Shown piece by piece: positions 15,930-23,352 of a DNA stretch of 37,981 nucleotides. The stretch's first letter is position 1. The number at the start of each line of letters is the position of its first letter. A model generated the notes under the pieces. That model was not told the DNA's origin. It saw only the letters and a program-made list of their open reading frames with translations, and made no database searches. A program made the position numbers and the translations under genes. The DNA is from Candidatus Minthousia equi (GTDB taxonomy: Bacteria; Bacteroidota; Bacteroidia; Bacteroidales; Bacteroidaceae): contig JAGHTY010000197.1 of NCBI GenBank assembly GCA_018065125.1, positions 1-37,981 of the forward strand. Reading direction: 5' to 3'.

Positions 15930-17414
15930 TTATTCCATTGTAAACATCACGGCCTTGAACCAGTCTTCGCTCGTACCATCCTGCTGAATGGTACGGTCGG
16001 CTTTCCAGGCCATCTTCAAACGATTGGCATCCACCTTGTACACACGCACCAACTCATCATAGACCGCCTGTGCACGTGCCTTGGCCAAAGCCTCGTTCTG
16101 TGCCATGTTCTGTGCGCTGGCTCTATCTGGATAACCTGTAATTACTAAGGTTGCCTGTGGATTATCCTTCAAGAACCTTGCCACGTGGTTCAGCTGTGCC
16201 ATCTGTTCGTTGTTGTTGATAAACGAACGGTCGGTGTAGAACGACAGCGTGGTGTACATAACCTGTCCAGGACGATAAGTTTCCTTTGCCAATTTAATTT
16301 TCTTATGCTGTACCAAGTTATCCAATCCCTTGGCTTTCAGTTTCTTCTCTAGTTTCTTCTGTTGCTTCTGTTCCTTGTAGAACTTCTTCCAGTAAGCTTC
16401 ACGCTGTTGTGCACGGGCATCCTTAGGATGTGCCTTGCGATAGTTCTTCCAGTATTCAATACGTTCCTTGGCACGCTGGTCAACCTCAGGATGTGTAGCA
16501 AAGTACTCCAACCAGTAATCCTCACGCTCGTAGAGGTGTTCCAAATCAGGCGAAGTTTCCAGATAATCCTCCAGGTAATCCTGACGTTCCTTCAGGCGGG
16601 TATCCTTGTGTTTCTTGTGATATTCCTTCAAGTATTTCTCCTGTTCCTCTAGGTGCACATCCCTGTCGCGGTATTTCTTAGGATAGTTTTTCTTGTTGAA
16701 TGTTCCTGCATAGCGCTTGCGGTTATACACATCGTTACCCTTGAAGTGATACACAAAACCCACCGAGATAGAAGTATAGGTATCCAGTGCACCGCCACGG
16801 TTCACACCATTCACCTTGTCGCTGGTGCCATGGAACAATATTTCCGCATCAAAATCCCAGTGATAACTCAGTTTATAGGTTGCCAGCACACCTATTCTTC
16901 CAGCACCATAATTACCCGGTGTAGGATCAACAATATAATAAGGTGGATAACCCTCCACACGCTTGCTAAAGCCAAAGGTATGTACATAACCGCCACCCAC
17001 CAAGAAATACATGTTAAACACGGGGCGCTTGTCGTACATCGTAAATCCGTTCGAGATATCAAACATGAAATCCAGATACCCCGACAGGATGTTGTATCTA
17101 TACTTATGGTACCTGTCTGGCCACTCCTCATACAAAATCTTGTAAGGACGTCCCACCTGTGGGTTAAAGCCAAAGTTCAGTCGCATACCAAAGCTATGTG
17201 TCCAGAATGCACCTAACGACAGGTTCAGGTTAGGCCACTCGGCACCCAGCAAATCTGTTGCCAGCGTATTCTCACTCATCGAATGCGTAATACCGGTAGT
17301 AGCGCCCCAGAACATATCCACAGGCTGTTTCTTTCTTCGCTGAGCGTATGCGCTCTGCGAAGAAAGGACAACAGACAACAGACAACAGACAACAGTCAAC
17401 GCTACGCGAGACAT
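15930..17414 (-). CDS. OmpA-family outer membrane protein, paralog 4, with Tyr-rich repeats and repeat-derived signal peptide
   Basis: From the ATG at 17414 the precursor has 494 residues. The signal peptide is MSRVALTVVCCLLSVVLSSQ followed by SAYA, cut before QRRKK. Its hydrophobic core is encoded by the GACAAC repeat array (17367-17400) and its end by a hairpin (17331-17366). The barrel opens with WGATTGITHSMSENT. Residues about 246-361 hold five 19-21-residue repeats of the form E-x-Y-[LW]-x-x-Y, rich in Lys and Glu, absent from the paralogs. The OmpA domain has TGYPDRASAQNMAQNEALAKARAQAV. A longer frame starts at 17558, overlapping the four-helix-bundle stop, but adds 48 residues of repeat-coded sequence before the signal peptide. 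Confidence 0.85.
   Translation of the reverse strand: MSRVALTVVCCLLSVVLSSQSAYAQRRKKQPVDMFWGATTGITHSMSENTLATDLLGAEWPNLNLSLGAFWTHSFGMRLNFGFNPQVGRPYKILYEEWPDRYHKYRYNILSGYLDFMFDISNGFTMYDKRPVFNMYFLVGGGYVHTFGFSKRVEGYPPYYIVDPTPGNYGAGRIGVLATYKLSYHWDFDAEILFHGTSDKVNGVNRGGALDTYTSISVGFVYHFKGNDVYNRKRYAGTFNKKNYPKKYRDRDVHLEEQEKYLKEYHKKHKDTRLKERQDYLEDYLETSPDLEHLYEREDYWLEYFATHPEVDQRAKERIEYWKNYRKAHPKDARAQQREAYWKKFYKEQKQQKKLEKKLKAKGLDNLVQHKKIKLAKETYRPGQVMYTTLSFYTDRSFINNNEQMAQLNHVARFLKDNPQATLVITGYPDRASAQNMAQNEALAKARAQAVYDELVRVYKVDANRLKMAWKADRTIQQDGTSEDWFKAVMFTME
16332..16675 (-). repeat. In-gene tandem repeat encoding Tyr-rich helical units
   Basis: Five units encode EQEKYLKEYHKKH, ERQDYLEDYLETSP, EREDYWLEYFATHP, ERIEYWKNYRKAHP and QREAYWKKFYKEQ. 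The first tyrosines are 19, 20, 21 and 20 residues apart. The region lies between the barrel and OmpA domains of paralog 4. Confidence 0.85.
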
Positions 17415-17492
17415 AGATAGACGATAGACAACGGACAACAGACAACGGACTATAGATAATTGACTACGGACAACAGACAACGGACAACAGAC
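17331..17492. repeat. Hairpin plus GACAACRGAC array inside the OmpA paralog 4 leader
   Basis: CTTTCTTCGC (17331-17340) and GCGAAGAAAG (17357-17366) form a stem that continues inward through GAGCG/CGCTC after one T-T mismatch, with a TATG loop. On the plus strand it is followed at once by GACAAC repeats (17367-17400), a GTCTCGCGTAGCG-type unit, and more repeats to about 17492. On the minus strand this DNA encodes the signal peptide. Confidence 0.85.
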
Positions 17493-17554
17493 TATACTAC
17501 GTGTACAGTTTGTCCACGTTTTTCTATTATCTATAATGCTATCTATCTGTCTAA

Positions 17555-17911
17555 TCATTTCTGTTTCTTTAAATAAGTAGATAAGTTGTATATTTTGCTT
17601 GATATGTTATATAACTTATCATACAATTCTATTCTTTTTTCCTCTGTACAATACTTCAAATCCTGACAGAGGAACAACATACTTTTAACTTCAGAGCAAC
17701 TACCTTTTGCAATATTCAAAAAATGTGCAAACTGAACATCCGATCCAGATTCAAAGCCTTCTGCGATATTATTCATTATTGAAACTGCCGCTCTTTGAAT
17801 TTGATCTTTAAATCCATAATCACGGACATTGTACATCATTCTGTAAATATCAACAACGAAAAATCTGGCATCATTCCAAACATCCAAATTTTCTAACTTA
17901 CGCTGTGCCAT
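17555..17911 (-). CDS. Four-helix-bundle protein (23S rRNA intervening-sequence / bAvd-like family)
   Basis: The 118-residue protein has the signature of this family: LENLDVWNDARFFVVDIYRM, then FKDQIQRAAVSIMNNIAEGFESGS, then FLNIAKGSCSEVKSML. Members form pentameric four-helix bundles and bind nucleic acid; some serve diversity-generating retroelements, but no reverse transcriptase or template/variable repeat is present here. Both sides are GACAAC-type repeat arrays (17416-17492 and 17916-17946), the upstream one ending 5 nt before the start codon. Its stop overlaps the longer start of the OmpA gene (ATGA). It may be a passenger moved together with the repeats. Cellular role unknown. Confidence 0.85.
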   Translation of the reverse strand: MAQRKLENLDVWNDARFFVVDIYRMMYNVRDYGFKDQIQRAAVSIMNNIAEGFESGSDVQFAHFLNIAKGSCSEVKSMLFLCQDLKYCTEEKRIELYDKLYNISSKIYNLSTYLKKQK

Positions 17912-17915
17912 AACC

Positions 17916-17973
17916 GTCCGTTGTCTGTTGTCCGTTGTCTGTTGTCGCGGAAAAATTTAAAGAATTTTTCCGC
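17916..17973. repeat. GACAACRGAC array with adjoining gene-end hairpin
   Basis: On the minus strand a perfect 11-bp hairpin GCGGAAAAATT/AATTTTTCCGC (17947-17973, 5-nt loop) spans the stop codon of the outer-membrane protein and is followed directly by GACAACAGACAACGGAC repeats (17946-17916), which run to within 5 nt of the four-helix-bundle start codon. Confidence 0.85.
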
Positions 17974-18811
17974 ACAAACGGAAGCTCATCACCGGATAAA
18001 CAGGAATAGACTGTGCAAGATTCATCAATTTATCCACATCACCACCATTGCCATTCTTCGTCATCTGCTCGCCATTACAGTAAATCTTTGGCGTTCCCCA
18101 GTACTGAACACCCAGGTCGAATGAGAATCCTAAAGACTTGTTCTTTGGCACGGCACGGCCGAAACCAATACCCACGTATGGACGAACAGCACTTACCTTT
18201 ACCTCAGCATGTGCATAACCCTGCTCGTCGGGATACAAAGTATAGTCACCCATTACATATTTAGGGCGATAAGGAGCTGCATCAAACTTATAGTCGGTAC
18301 CATATTGCTTGTTGAAAGCATCCAGTTTTGGCTGCACACTGTTCAATGTAGCATTGTAGTTTCTGATTTCCTGGGCACTTACATCACTGTTCACAGCTGT
18401 AGCTACCTGTGCACCACCAATGTATGCACCTACGGTAAAGCGGAACGGACTGTTCTTTGAAGGATACAGATCCACCAGCAACTTAAAAGTAGCCATTTTA
18501 GGCTTCAACTTCACATCCACATTCGAGTTAATGTTAGGCACCTTGATATCCAGCATATCCAATGCCTTCTGCTGGTCGCCCGTAATCGAAGGCACAAACA
18601 CATTCACATTCGTATTGAACGAAAGCGCTGGCAAGAAGCTTGCTCCTGCACGCAGTTCAACATTTGGTGTAACATTTGTAGCCACATCCACACCAATACC
18701 ATCAGTTCCCAATGACGCACCCACTGCCATATGCTTAAAAGCATCGGTCTGTGCCTGTGCACCCATAACAAAAACAACCACAAAGGTCAAAATAGATAAT
18801 AGTTTTTTCAT
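17957..18811 (-). CDS. Predicted outer membrane beta-barrel protein
   Basis: The 284-residue precursor has a signal peptide (MKKLLSILTFVVVFVMGAQA-Q) and then alternating amphipathic strands with aromatic ends, e.g. FRFTVGAYIGGAQ, VRPYVGIGFGRAVP and LGFSFDLGVQYWGTP, ending with the outer-membrane-like PVMSFRLCGKIL. I do not recognise a named family; it resembles general Bacteroidales porin-like hypotheticals. Its leader between the -7 box and the start codon consists of eight AACTTTTA-type octamers. The last codons and stop are part of a perfect hairpin. Confidence 0.75.
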   Translation of the reverse strand: MKKLLSILTFVVVFVMGAQAQTDAFKHMAVGASLGTDGIGVDVATNVTPNVELRAGASFLPALSFNTNVNVFVPSITGDQQKALDMLDIKVPNINSNVDVKLKPKMATFKLLVDLYPSKNSPFRFTVGAYIGGAQVATAVNSDVSAQEIRNYNATLNSVQPKLDAFNKQYGTDYKFDAAPYRPKYVMGDYTLYPDEQGYAHAEVKVSAVRPYVGIGFGRAVPKNKSLGFSFDLGVQYWGTPKIYCNGEQMTKNGNGGDVDKLMNLAQSIPVYPVMSFRLCGKIL

Positions 18812-18826
18812 AATAAAAAGCCTTTA

Positions 18827-18890
18827 AACTTTTGAACTCTTGAACTTTTAAACTTTTAAACTTTTAAACTTTTAAACTTTTAAACTTTTA
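18827..18890. repeat. Eight tandem octamers (AACTTTTA) in a 5' leader
   Basis: Six perfect copies of AACTTTTA occupy 18843-18890, preceded by two degenerate copies (18827-18842). They fill most of the leader between the -7 box at 18898-18905 and the start codon at 18811 of the outer-membrane protein. Related TTTAAACC/TTTAAACTT repeats occur at 3320-3369, 25844-25861 and 37178-37212. Confidence 0.9.
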
Positions 18891-18897
18891 TAAGGTA

Positions 18898-18905
18898 CAA
18901 AGATA
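18898..18905 (-). promoter_or_regulatory. -7 box for the outer-membrane protein gene
   Basis: TATCTTTG on the minus strand matches TAnnTTTG. No good -33 element is seen at 19-21 bp; the DNA there forms the 18907-18927 hairpin. Confidence 0.5.
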
Positions 18906-19361
18906 ATCATTTTTAATGAAAATGATGATGAAAACGATTTTTATTTTCATTTCTTTCGTGCAAACGAAAGAAACGAAACAAAGAAAGGTTGCCCGCTGTG
19001 TCTCCAGAAGCTAAAAAGTACTTTCTATTGCTAAGGCGCCAAAACTCGTGCTTCGCACTCAAACAGTTTGCGCCTCTTAACGCACTTTCAAGCACTTTTC
19101 TTCACGCTTCTTCCGCCAAGGCGGGGTTACTTGCTGATTTCGTTATCGCTTAACTCATAACTCACAACGCATAACCCAATACGCCAATACTTCAAATTTC
19201 TTCACGTCCTTCCAGTGAGGCAGGACCTACTTGTTGATTCTTGCTCCTCTTCGATACGCAAGCGAATCAAAGATTCGAGCGAGGGATTAGGGATTAATGA
19301 TAACTTTGCGTCTCTGTGACTCTGCGACTTTGCGTCCTAAAGACAAACGCCGAAGGCGACC
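18906..19361. repeat. Non-coding region built of hairpins and simple repeats
   Basis: No gene is supported in these 455 bp. Seen: an ATCATTTT/AAAATGAT hairpin (18907-18927); a perfect 10-bp hairpin TTTCTTTCGT/ACGAAAGAAA with a GCAA loop (18950-18973); a CCGCC/GGCGG mini-hairpin (19113-19124); CGAATC/GATTCG with an AAA loop (19263-19277); two copies of ACTTTGCGTC around 19303-19335; and a GCC-gaa-GGC unit near 19350. The 18950-19100 part has the look of a dispersed Bacteroidales intergenic element, but I cannot confirm that here. Confidence 0.6.
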
Positions 19362-19422
19362 GTCCGTTGTCCGTTGTCTGTTGTCCGTTGTCACGAAATG
19401 TTCAAGGCTTTGAACATTTCGT
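19362..19422. repeat. GACAACRGAC array with gene-end hairpin of the epimerase
   Basis: On the minus strand a perfect 13-bp hairpin ACGAAATGTTCAA/TTGAACATTTCGT (19393-19422, 4-nt loop) covers the last codons and reaches the stop codon of the epimerase. GACAACGGACAACAGAC repeats (19392-19362) follow immediately. The arrangement copies that at 17916-17973. Confidence 0.85.
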
Positions 19423-20338
19423 ACAGCCCATTCTGGGCTTTCCACCCCAGCGCCTTGAGCTTCTCGATACTCAATCGCAAATGAAACTCGGGCAAATAGC
19501 AATGATTCTGTTGCAGTTCTACCCTAACCTGAATAGCGGGGTTAAAGTTATCTTTCACAAAACGTGCCATATCCAGCACACTGATATAGGTATCTTCATT
19601 CGCCACATTATAGGCCTGACCATTCTCGCCTTTTTCTAAGATGGTAAGGATGGCCGAAACCGCATCCTGCGTGTGCAGGTACATCCTACTGCTGGCACCT
19701 GTAGTAGCAAGCACTATGTCGCGACTTTCACGGGCACTGGCAGCAAACTGAGCAAACACGCGGCGGTCGGTAGCCGATACTCCAGGCCCAAAGGTTTGTG
19801 TCAGTCTTGCTATCTTCACGGGCACACCACACTCGGCAGCATAATCGGCACAAAGTGCCTCGGCCATACGCTTTCCCATTGGGTAACTGCTGCGAGGTGA
19901 CAGCGGATCAACATATCCCTGCACATCCTCGGTTACTGGCACACTATCATCGGTAATATTGCCATACACCTCTAAAGACGAAAGGAATACCACACTCTCT
20001 ACTTGCTGTTTCCTGGCCAGTTCCAGTATGCTTTGCGTACCATTCAGAATGGTATTGATGGTCTCTACCGGATGCTGTTGCATAAAACTACTGGCAGTAG
20101 GACAGGCAGCATGGATAATGTAATCCACCTTCTCCTCTACCTGCAAAGGCAACGCCTTCTCAAAATCATGCTGCACATAGCACAATTGCTCACCTACCCC
20201 AAACATCGCCTGGGCCCTCTCTATATTCCTCACCGGCAAAACCAAACGGCATCCCTGTGGCAACAACTCCTTCACCAGGTTCTGCCCTATCAATCCCGTA
20301 GCACCAGTTATTAAGTATGTTTTCATTGTTTCATCCAT
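19391..20338 (-). CDS. NAD-dependent epimerase/dehydratase (extended SDR)
   Basis: The 315-residue protein is an extended SDR acting on nucleotide sugars. The cofactor motif is TGATGLIGQN near the N-terminus; the active site has a serine in VVFLSSLEVYG and the YxxxK pair in SSYPMGKRMAEAL. The substrate is not readable from sequence; GalE-, RmlD- and QdtA-type context fits a glycan locus. The ATG at 20338 shares one base with the stop of the DUF4143 ATPase (TAATG); the ATG at 20326 (MKTYLITG) is the alternative start. Its C-terminal codons are part of a 13-bp hairpin. Confidence 0.88.
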   Translation of the reverse strand: MDETMKTYLITGATGLIGQNLVKELLPQGCRLVLPVRNIERAQAMFGVGEQLCYVQHDFEKALPLQVEEKVDYIIHAACPTASSFMQQHPVETINTILNGTQSILELARKQQVESVVFLSSLEVYGNITDDSVPVTEDVQGYVDPLSPRSSYPMGKRMAEALCADYAAECGVPVKIARLTQTFGPGVSATDRRVFAQFAASARESRDIVLATTGASSRMYLHTQDAVSAILTILEKGENGQAYNVANEDTYISVLDMARFVKDNFNPAIQVRVELQQNHCYLPEFHLRLSIEKLKALGWKAQNGLYEMFKALNIS

Positions 20339-21675
20339 TAATCATCCGTTCCTAGTCCTTTGCTCCTGAAGAATGTTTCGGTAGCATACAATGGTATGTT
20401 TACCATCCAATCCTGCTCCTTGAATGGAAGCATGGACGCTCTGAGTCCTGTCAGGTGAAAACCAGCAAAATCTACAGTTACGAAATTACGCAGCGACTTG
20501 GCTTGTACATTTTCCATGGCTTTAACTTCAACAGGAATAATCCCCTGATGGGTCTGTACCACAAAATCAATTTCCATTGTAGAATTATCCTTGGTGAAAT
20601 AATAAATATTCTTATCCATTTCATTGTGTTGCTCCAAACTCTTCAATTGTTGAAGTACATAATTCTCTGTAAATGCGCCCTTAAACTCCGAGAACACATC
20701 CATTCCAACAAGCATCTTACTAGAACGTGCTCCGCACATACATGCCAATAAGCCACAATCCATCAGATAAACCTTAAAGGATGATTGGTCGGCATAAAAT
20801 TTTAATGGTTCCTGAGGTTTTGCCACGCGAGCAACCTTATAGACAAGGCCCGCATCAACAAGCCATTGTATTGCTTTCTCGAAATCTGCAGCACGTGCAC
20901 CTTTTTTTACCGCTCCAAATATGAATTTCTTATTTTCCTTTGCCAACTGCATTGGAATACTTTCCCACACCTGCCGAATGCGTACTACTTCGGAATTGGT
21001 ATGCTTACCCATATCCAGGTAATATGTAGAAAGAATAGCCCGTTGCACCTCGCGGGTTTGTTTTGCATCATGGTTCTGTATCCATGTATCAACTGCCTCT
21101 GGCATTCCTCCACAAAAATAATACTGACGCAAATAGTCTGTCAAACTATCGTGATGGATTGTCAATGAGTCCCAGTCAAGGTTACGAACAGACTGAGCTA
21201 GCATCTCACGGCCATTCGCCAACAAGAACTCATCAAAAGTCATGGGATACATGCGCAGATCATCCACCTTTCCAACAGGAAAACTCTCTTCCTCACGAAG
21301 CGAAATGCCCAGCAGTGAACCTGCCACAACAACATGCAGGCTGCGCATTTCCTCACAGAAATACTTAAGCGAAGGAATACCATTCTCCACCTCTTGTATT
21401 TCATCAAAAAACAAAAGAGTGCTGCCTGGCACAATTCTCTGTTCAAAAGCCTGTTCTAATTGATAGATAATACGTTTGATATTAAAATCCACAAATAGTC
21501 CTTCAACAAACTGATTATTATGGCAGTTCACATATATAAGATTGTCAAACTCCCGATTGCCAAAATCCTTCAATATATATGTTTTCCCCACCTGACGAGC
21601 ACCCAGGAGTATAAGCGGTTTATGCTTCGGATTGTTTTTCCACGCTACTAATTCTGCCGAAATATTTCGTTTCAT
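20338..21675 (-). CDS. AAA_14/DUF4143 ATPase, copy 1
   Basis: The 445-residue protein has an N-terminal AAA_14 ATPase domain (Walker A LLGARQVGKT at residues 23-32; Walker B LLFFDEIQEVENG) and a C-terminal DUF4143 domain with a nuclease-fold-like end (EIDFVVQTHQGIIPVEVKA) resembling the D-ExK pattern. The family is widespread in Bacteroidetes and many archaea; its function is unknown. ATG at 21675 is used; a TTG 9 nt upstream is possible. It shares a TAATG junction with the epimerase and has its own 33-bp repeat array upstream (21737-21835). Confidence 0.9.
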   Translation of the reverse strand: MKRNISAELVAWKNNPKHKPLILLGARQVGKTYILKDFGNREFDNLIYVNCHNNQFVEGLFVDFNIKRIIYQLEQAFEQRIVPGSTLLFFDEIQEVENGIPSLKYFCEEMRSLHVVVAGSLLGISLREEESFPVGKVDDLRMYPMTFDEFLLANGREMLAQSVRNLDWDSLTIHHDSLTDYLRQYYFCGGMPEAVDTWIQNHDAKQTREVQRAILSTYYLDMGKHTNSEVVRIRQVWESIPMQLAKENKKFIFGAVKKGARAADFEKAIQWLVDAGLVYKVARVAKPQEPLKFYADQSSFKVYLMDCGLLACMCGARSSKMLVGMDVFSEFKGAFTENYVLQQLKSLEQHNEMDKNIYYFTKDNSTMEIDFVVQTHQGIIPVEVKAMENVQAKSLRNFVTVDFAGFHLTGLRASMLPFKEQDWMVNIPLYATETFFRSKGLGTDD

Positions 21676-21703
21676 TCTTAGCAATTTTAATATTTTGGCG
21701 TAA

Positions 21704-21711
21704 AAGTACTA
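21704..21711 (-). promoter_or_regulatory. Possible -7 box for DUF4143 copy 1
   Basis: TACTTTTA on the minus strand differs from TAnnTTTG at the last base and lies between the 33-bp array and the start codon. This is a tentative call. Confidence 0.3.
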
Positions 21712-21736
21712 TAAATAAACGAATTAAACAAGAATT

Positions 21737-21835
21737 CTACATTTTTATTGGGGATAAAACACTTAAAAACTACATTTTTATTGGGGATAAAACACCCAAA
21801 AACTACATTTTTATTGGGGATAGACACTTGGGGTG
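21737..21835. repeat. Three 33-bp direct repeats upstream of DUF4143 copy 1
   Basis: Units start at 21737, 21770 and 21803 with CTACATTTTTATTGGGGAT. The first two are nearly identical over 33 bp; the third diverges after about 22 bp. Read toward the gene each unit contains TATCCCCAATAAAAATGTAG (the third copy ATCCCC...). The remaining bases to 21907 contain two GTAGCAGATT motifs and nothing else recognisable. Confidence 0.9.
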
Positions 21836-21907
21836 TAGCAGATTCGAAATGTAGACATGTAGCAGATTGTAGCAGATTCGAAAAGTAGACTCTCAAACTC
21901 TAAACAC

Positions 21908-23215
21908 TCAACTTTTATTTCTTCCACCAAGATACTCTCCAAAGGCATAAAGAGGAATATTCTCTAACCACGACTGATCCTTATAGTCCTTCATGCTTAG
22001 CCTAATACCTTTCAGCCCAGGATTATTTTCAATGAACAGCTTCATTGACTTTGCCTTAACGTTCTCTTCCGCCTTTGCTTCTACAGGATATACATTGTCG
22101 CTAAGTTGAATAACGAAGTCCAACTCTATTCGTGAATTTTCCACAGAATGATAATACACAGGAATACCTGTCGATACCAGTTGTGATTCAACATAAACTT
22201 CCGTGAACGCGCCTTTATACTCCTTAAATATATTCTCGCCTACCATTATCTGACTAGCAGGAACATCAGCCATTGCACCCATCAATCCAACATCAAGTAT
22301 AAAAAGTTTGAATGCTCCTCGGTCTTCATAGAATTTCAGCGGCATACGAACCTCATTAACGCGATTAACCTTATATACAATACCTGCATCTGTCAACCAT
22401 TGAATGGCTTCTTCAAACTCCGAGGCTCTTGCCCCTTTTTTCATAGCGCCAAATATAAACTTTTTATTCTCTTTAGCCAACTGAGAAACAATGCTTTGCC
22501 ACACCATGCGGATTCTTGGAACTATTCGGATTGGAGCATGCTTGCTGAAATCACGGTCATAACCATCCAATATCTGTTTCTGCAGAGCGCGTACAGCGTT
22601 GAGCCCTTCGCCTTCGACGTATGCCTTAACTGCAGCAGGCATACCACCCACATAGTAATACTGACGCAGTAAATCTACATACTCTTTGCTGATAGTTTTT
22701 ATCATTGCCCAGTCGTTTTCTTCAAGAAAAGCCTGCATCTTATCTTTTCCTTTTGCCATGAGGAACTCTCCAAAATCCATTGGATAAAGGTACATTTCAT
22801 CCACCTTTCCTACAGGGTATGAGATTCCTTCGTGAAGCGCTATTCCCAAAAGGCTTCCACAGGCCACAACATGATATCCGGGGGCATCTTCTGCCAAAAC
22901 CTTCAAGCGCATCAATGCTATAGAGCAATCCTGTATCTCATCAAGAATAACAAGTGTTTCACCTGGTACAATGTCAACTCCAGTAACAGCCGACAATCCT
23001 CTCAGAAGTTTCTCTGCCGACTTTTCCGTTTCCATAAGCTGACTTGCAGCATCGTCTCTATCAAAACTAACAAAAGCTATGTTTTTATATTCACGACCGC
23101 CAAATTCTTTTAACAACCATGTCTTTCCAACCTGCCTGGCCCCAAACAACACTAATGGCCTTCTGTTATCAGAAGATTTCCATTTCAGCAAGTCGTTATA
23201 CAAATATCTTTCCAT
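21908..23215 (-). CDS. AAA_14/DUF4143 ATPase, copy 2
   Basis: The 435-residue protein is a paralog of copy 1, with Walker A LFGARQVGKT (residues 23-32), Walker B LVILDEIQDC, and the same C-terminal end (RIELDFVIQLSDNVYPVEAKAEENVKAKS) with a nuclease-like D-ExK pattern. The ATG at 23215 is preferred; an in-frame TTG start at 23248 would add 11 residues and enter the upstream repeat. The two genes are separated by a repeat-filled gap and are similar throughout, so they probably stem from an old duplication or separate acquisitions. Confidence 0.9.
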   Translation of the reverse strand: MERYLYNDLLKWKSSDNRRPLVLFGARQVGKTWLLKEFGGREYKNIAFVSFDRDDAASQLMETEKSAEKLLRGLSAVTGVDIVPGETLVILDEIQDCSIALMRLKVLAEDAPGYHVVACGSLLGIALHEGISYPVGKVDEMYLYPMDFGEFLMAKGKDKMQAFLEENDWAMIKTISKEYVDLLRQYYYVGGMPAAVKAYVEGEGLNAVRALQKQILDGYDRDFSKHAPIRIVPRIRMVWQSIVSQLAKENKKFIFGAMKKGARASEFEEAIQWLTDAGIVYKVNRVNEVRMPLKFYEDRGAFKLFILDVGLMGAMADVPASQIMVGENIFKEYKGAFTEVYVESQLVSTGIPVYYHSVENSRIELDFVIQLSDNVYPVEAKAEENVKAKSMKLFIENNPGLKGIRLSMKDYKDQSWLENIPLYAFGEYLGGRNKS

Positions 23216-23247
23216 AGCACTAAATATCAAACTATTATAAAACCACA

Positions 23248-23346
23248 ATACATTTTTTCAACGGAATATCTGGTGCAAAACTACATTTTTTTAACGGAAT
23301 AACTAGCATAATACCACATTTTTTTAACGGAATAGCCAGCATAATA
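23248..23346. repeat. Three 33-bp direct repeats upstream of DUF4143 copy 2
   Basis: Units start at 23248, 23281 and 23314. Each has ACATTTTTTTAACGGAAT (one base varies) followed by a 15-bp variable part. A further CCTACAT start follows at 23347. Copy number, period and the ACATTTTT core equal those of the array before copy 1, whereas the rest of the core differs. Confidence 0.9.
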
Positions 23347-23352
23347 CCTACA

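Noticed and set aside
17555-17911. Diversity-generating retroelement
   Set aside because: The four-helix-bundle protein resembles Avd, but no reverse transcriptase or template/variable repeat pair is seen.
18913-19095. 60-codon minus-strand frame (LFRFFRLHERNEN region)
   Set aside because: It is a low-complexity reading of the hairpin at 18950-18973 and its surroundings, with no start context.
21687-21896. Minus-strand frame with peptide repeat IPNKNV
   Set aside because: It only reflects the 33-bp DNA repeat being a multiple of three; it overlaps the promoter region of the DUF4143 gene. The similar frame at 23235-23462 was rejected for the same reason.
21737-23346. CRISPR array
   Set aside because: Only three units per array, spacers not unique, no cas genes.
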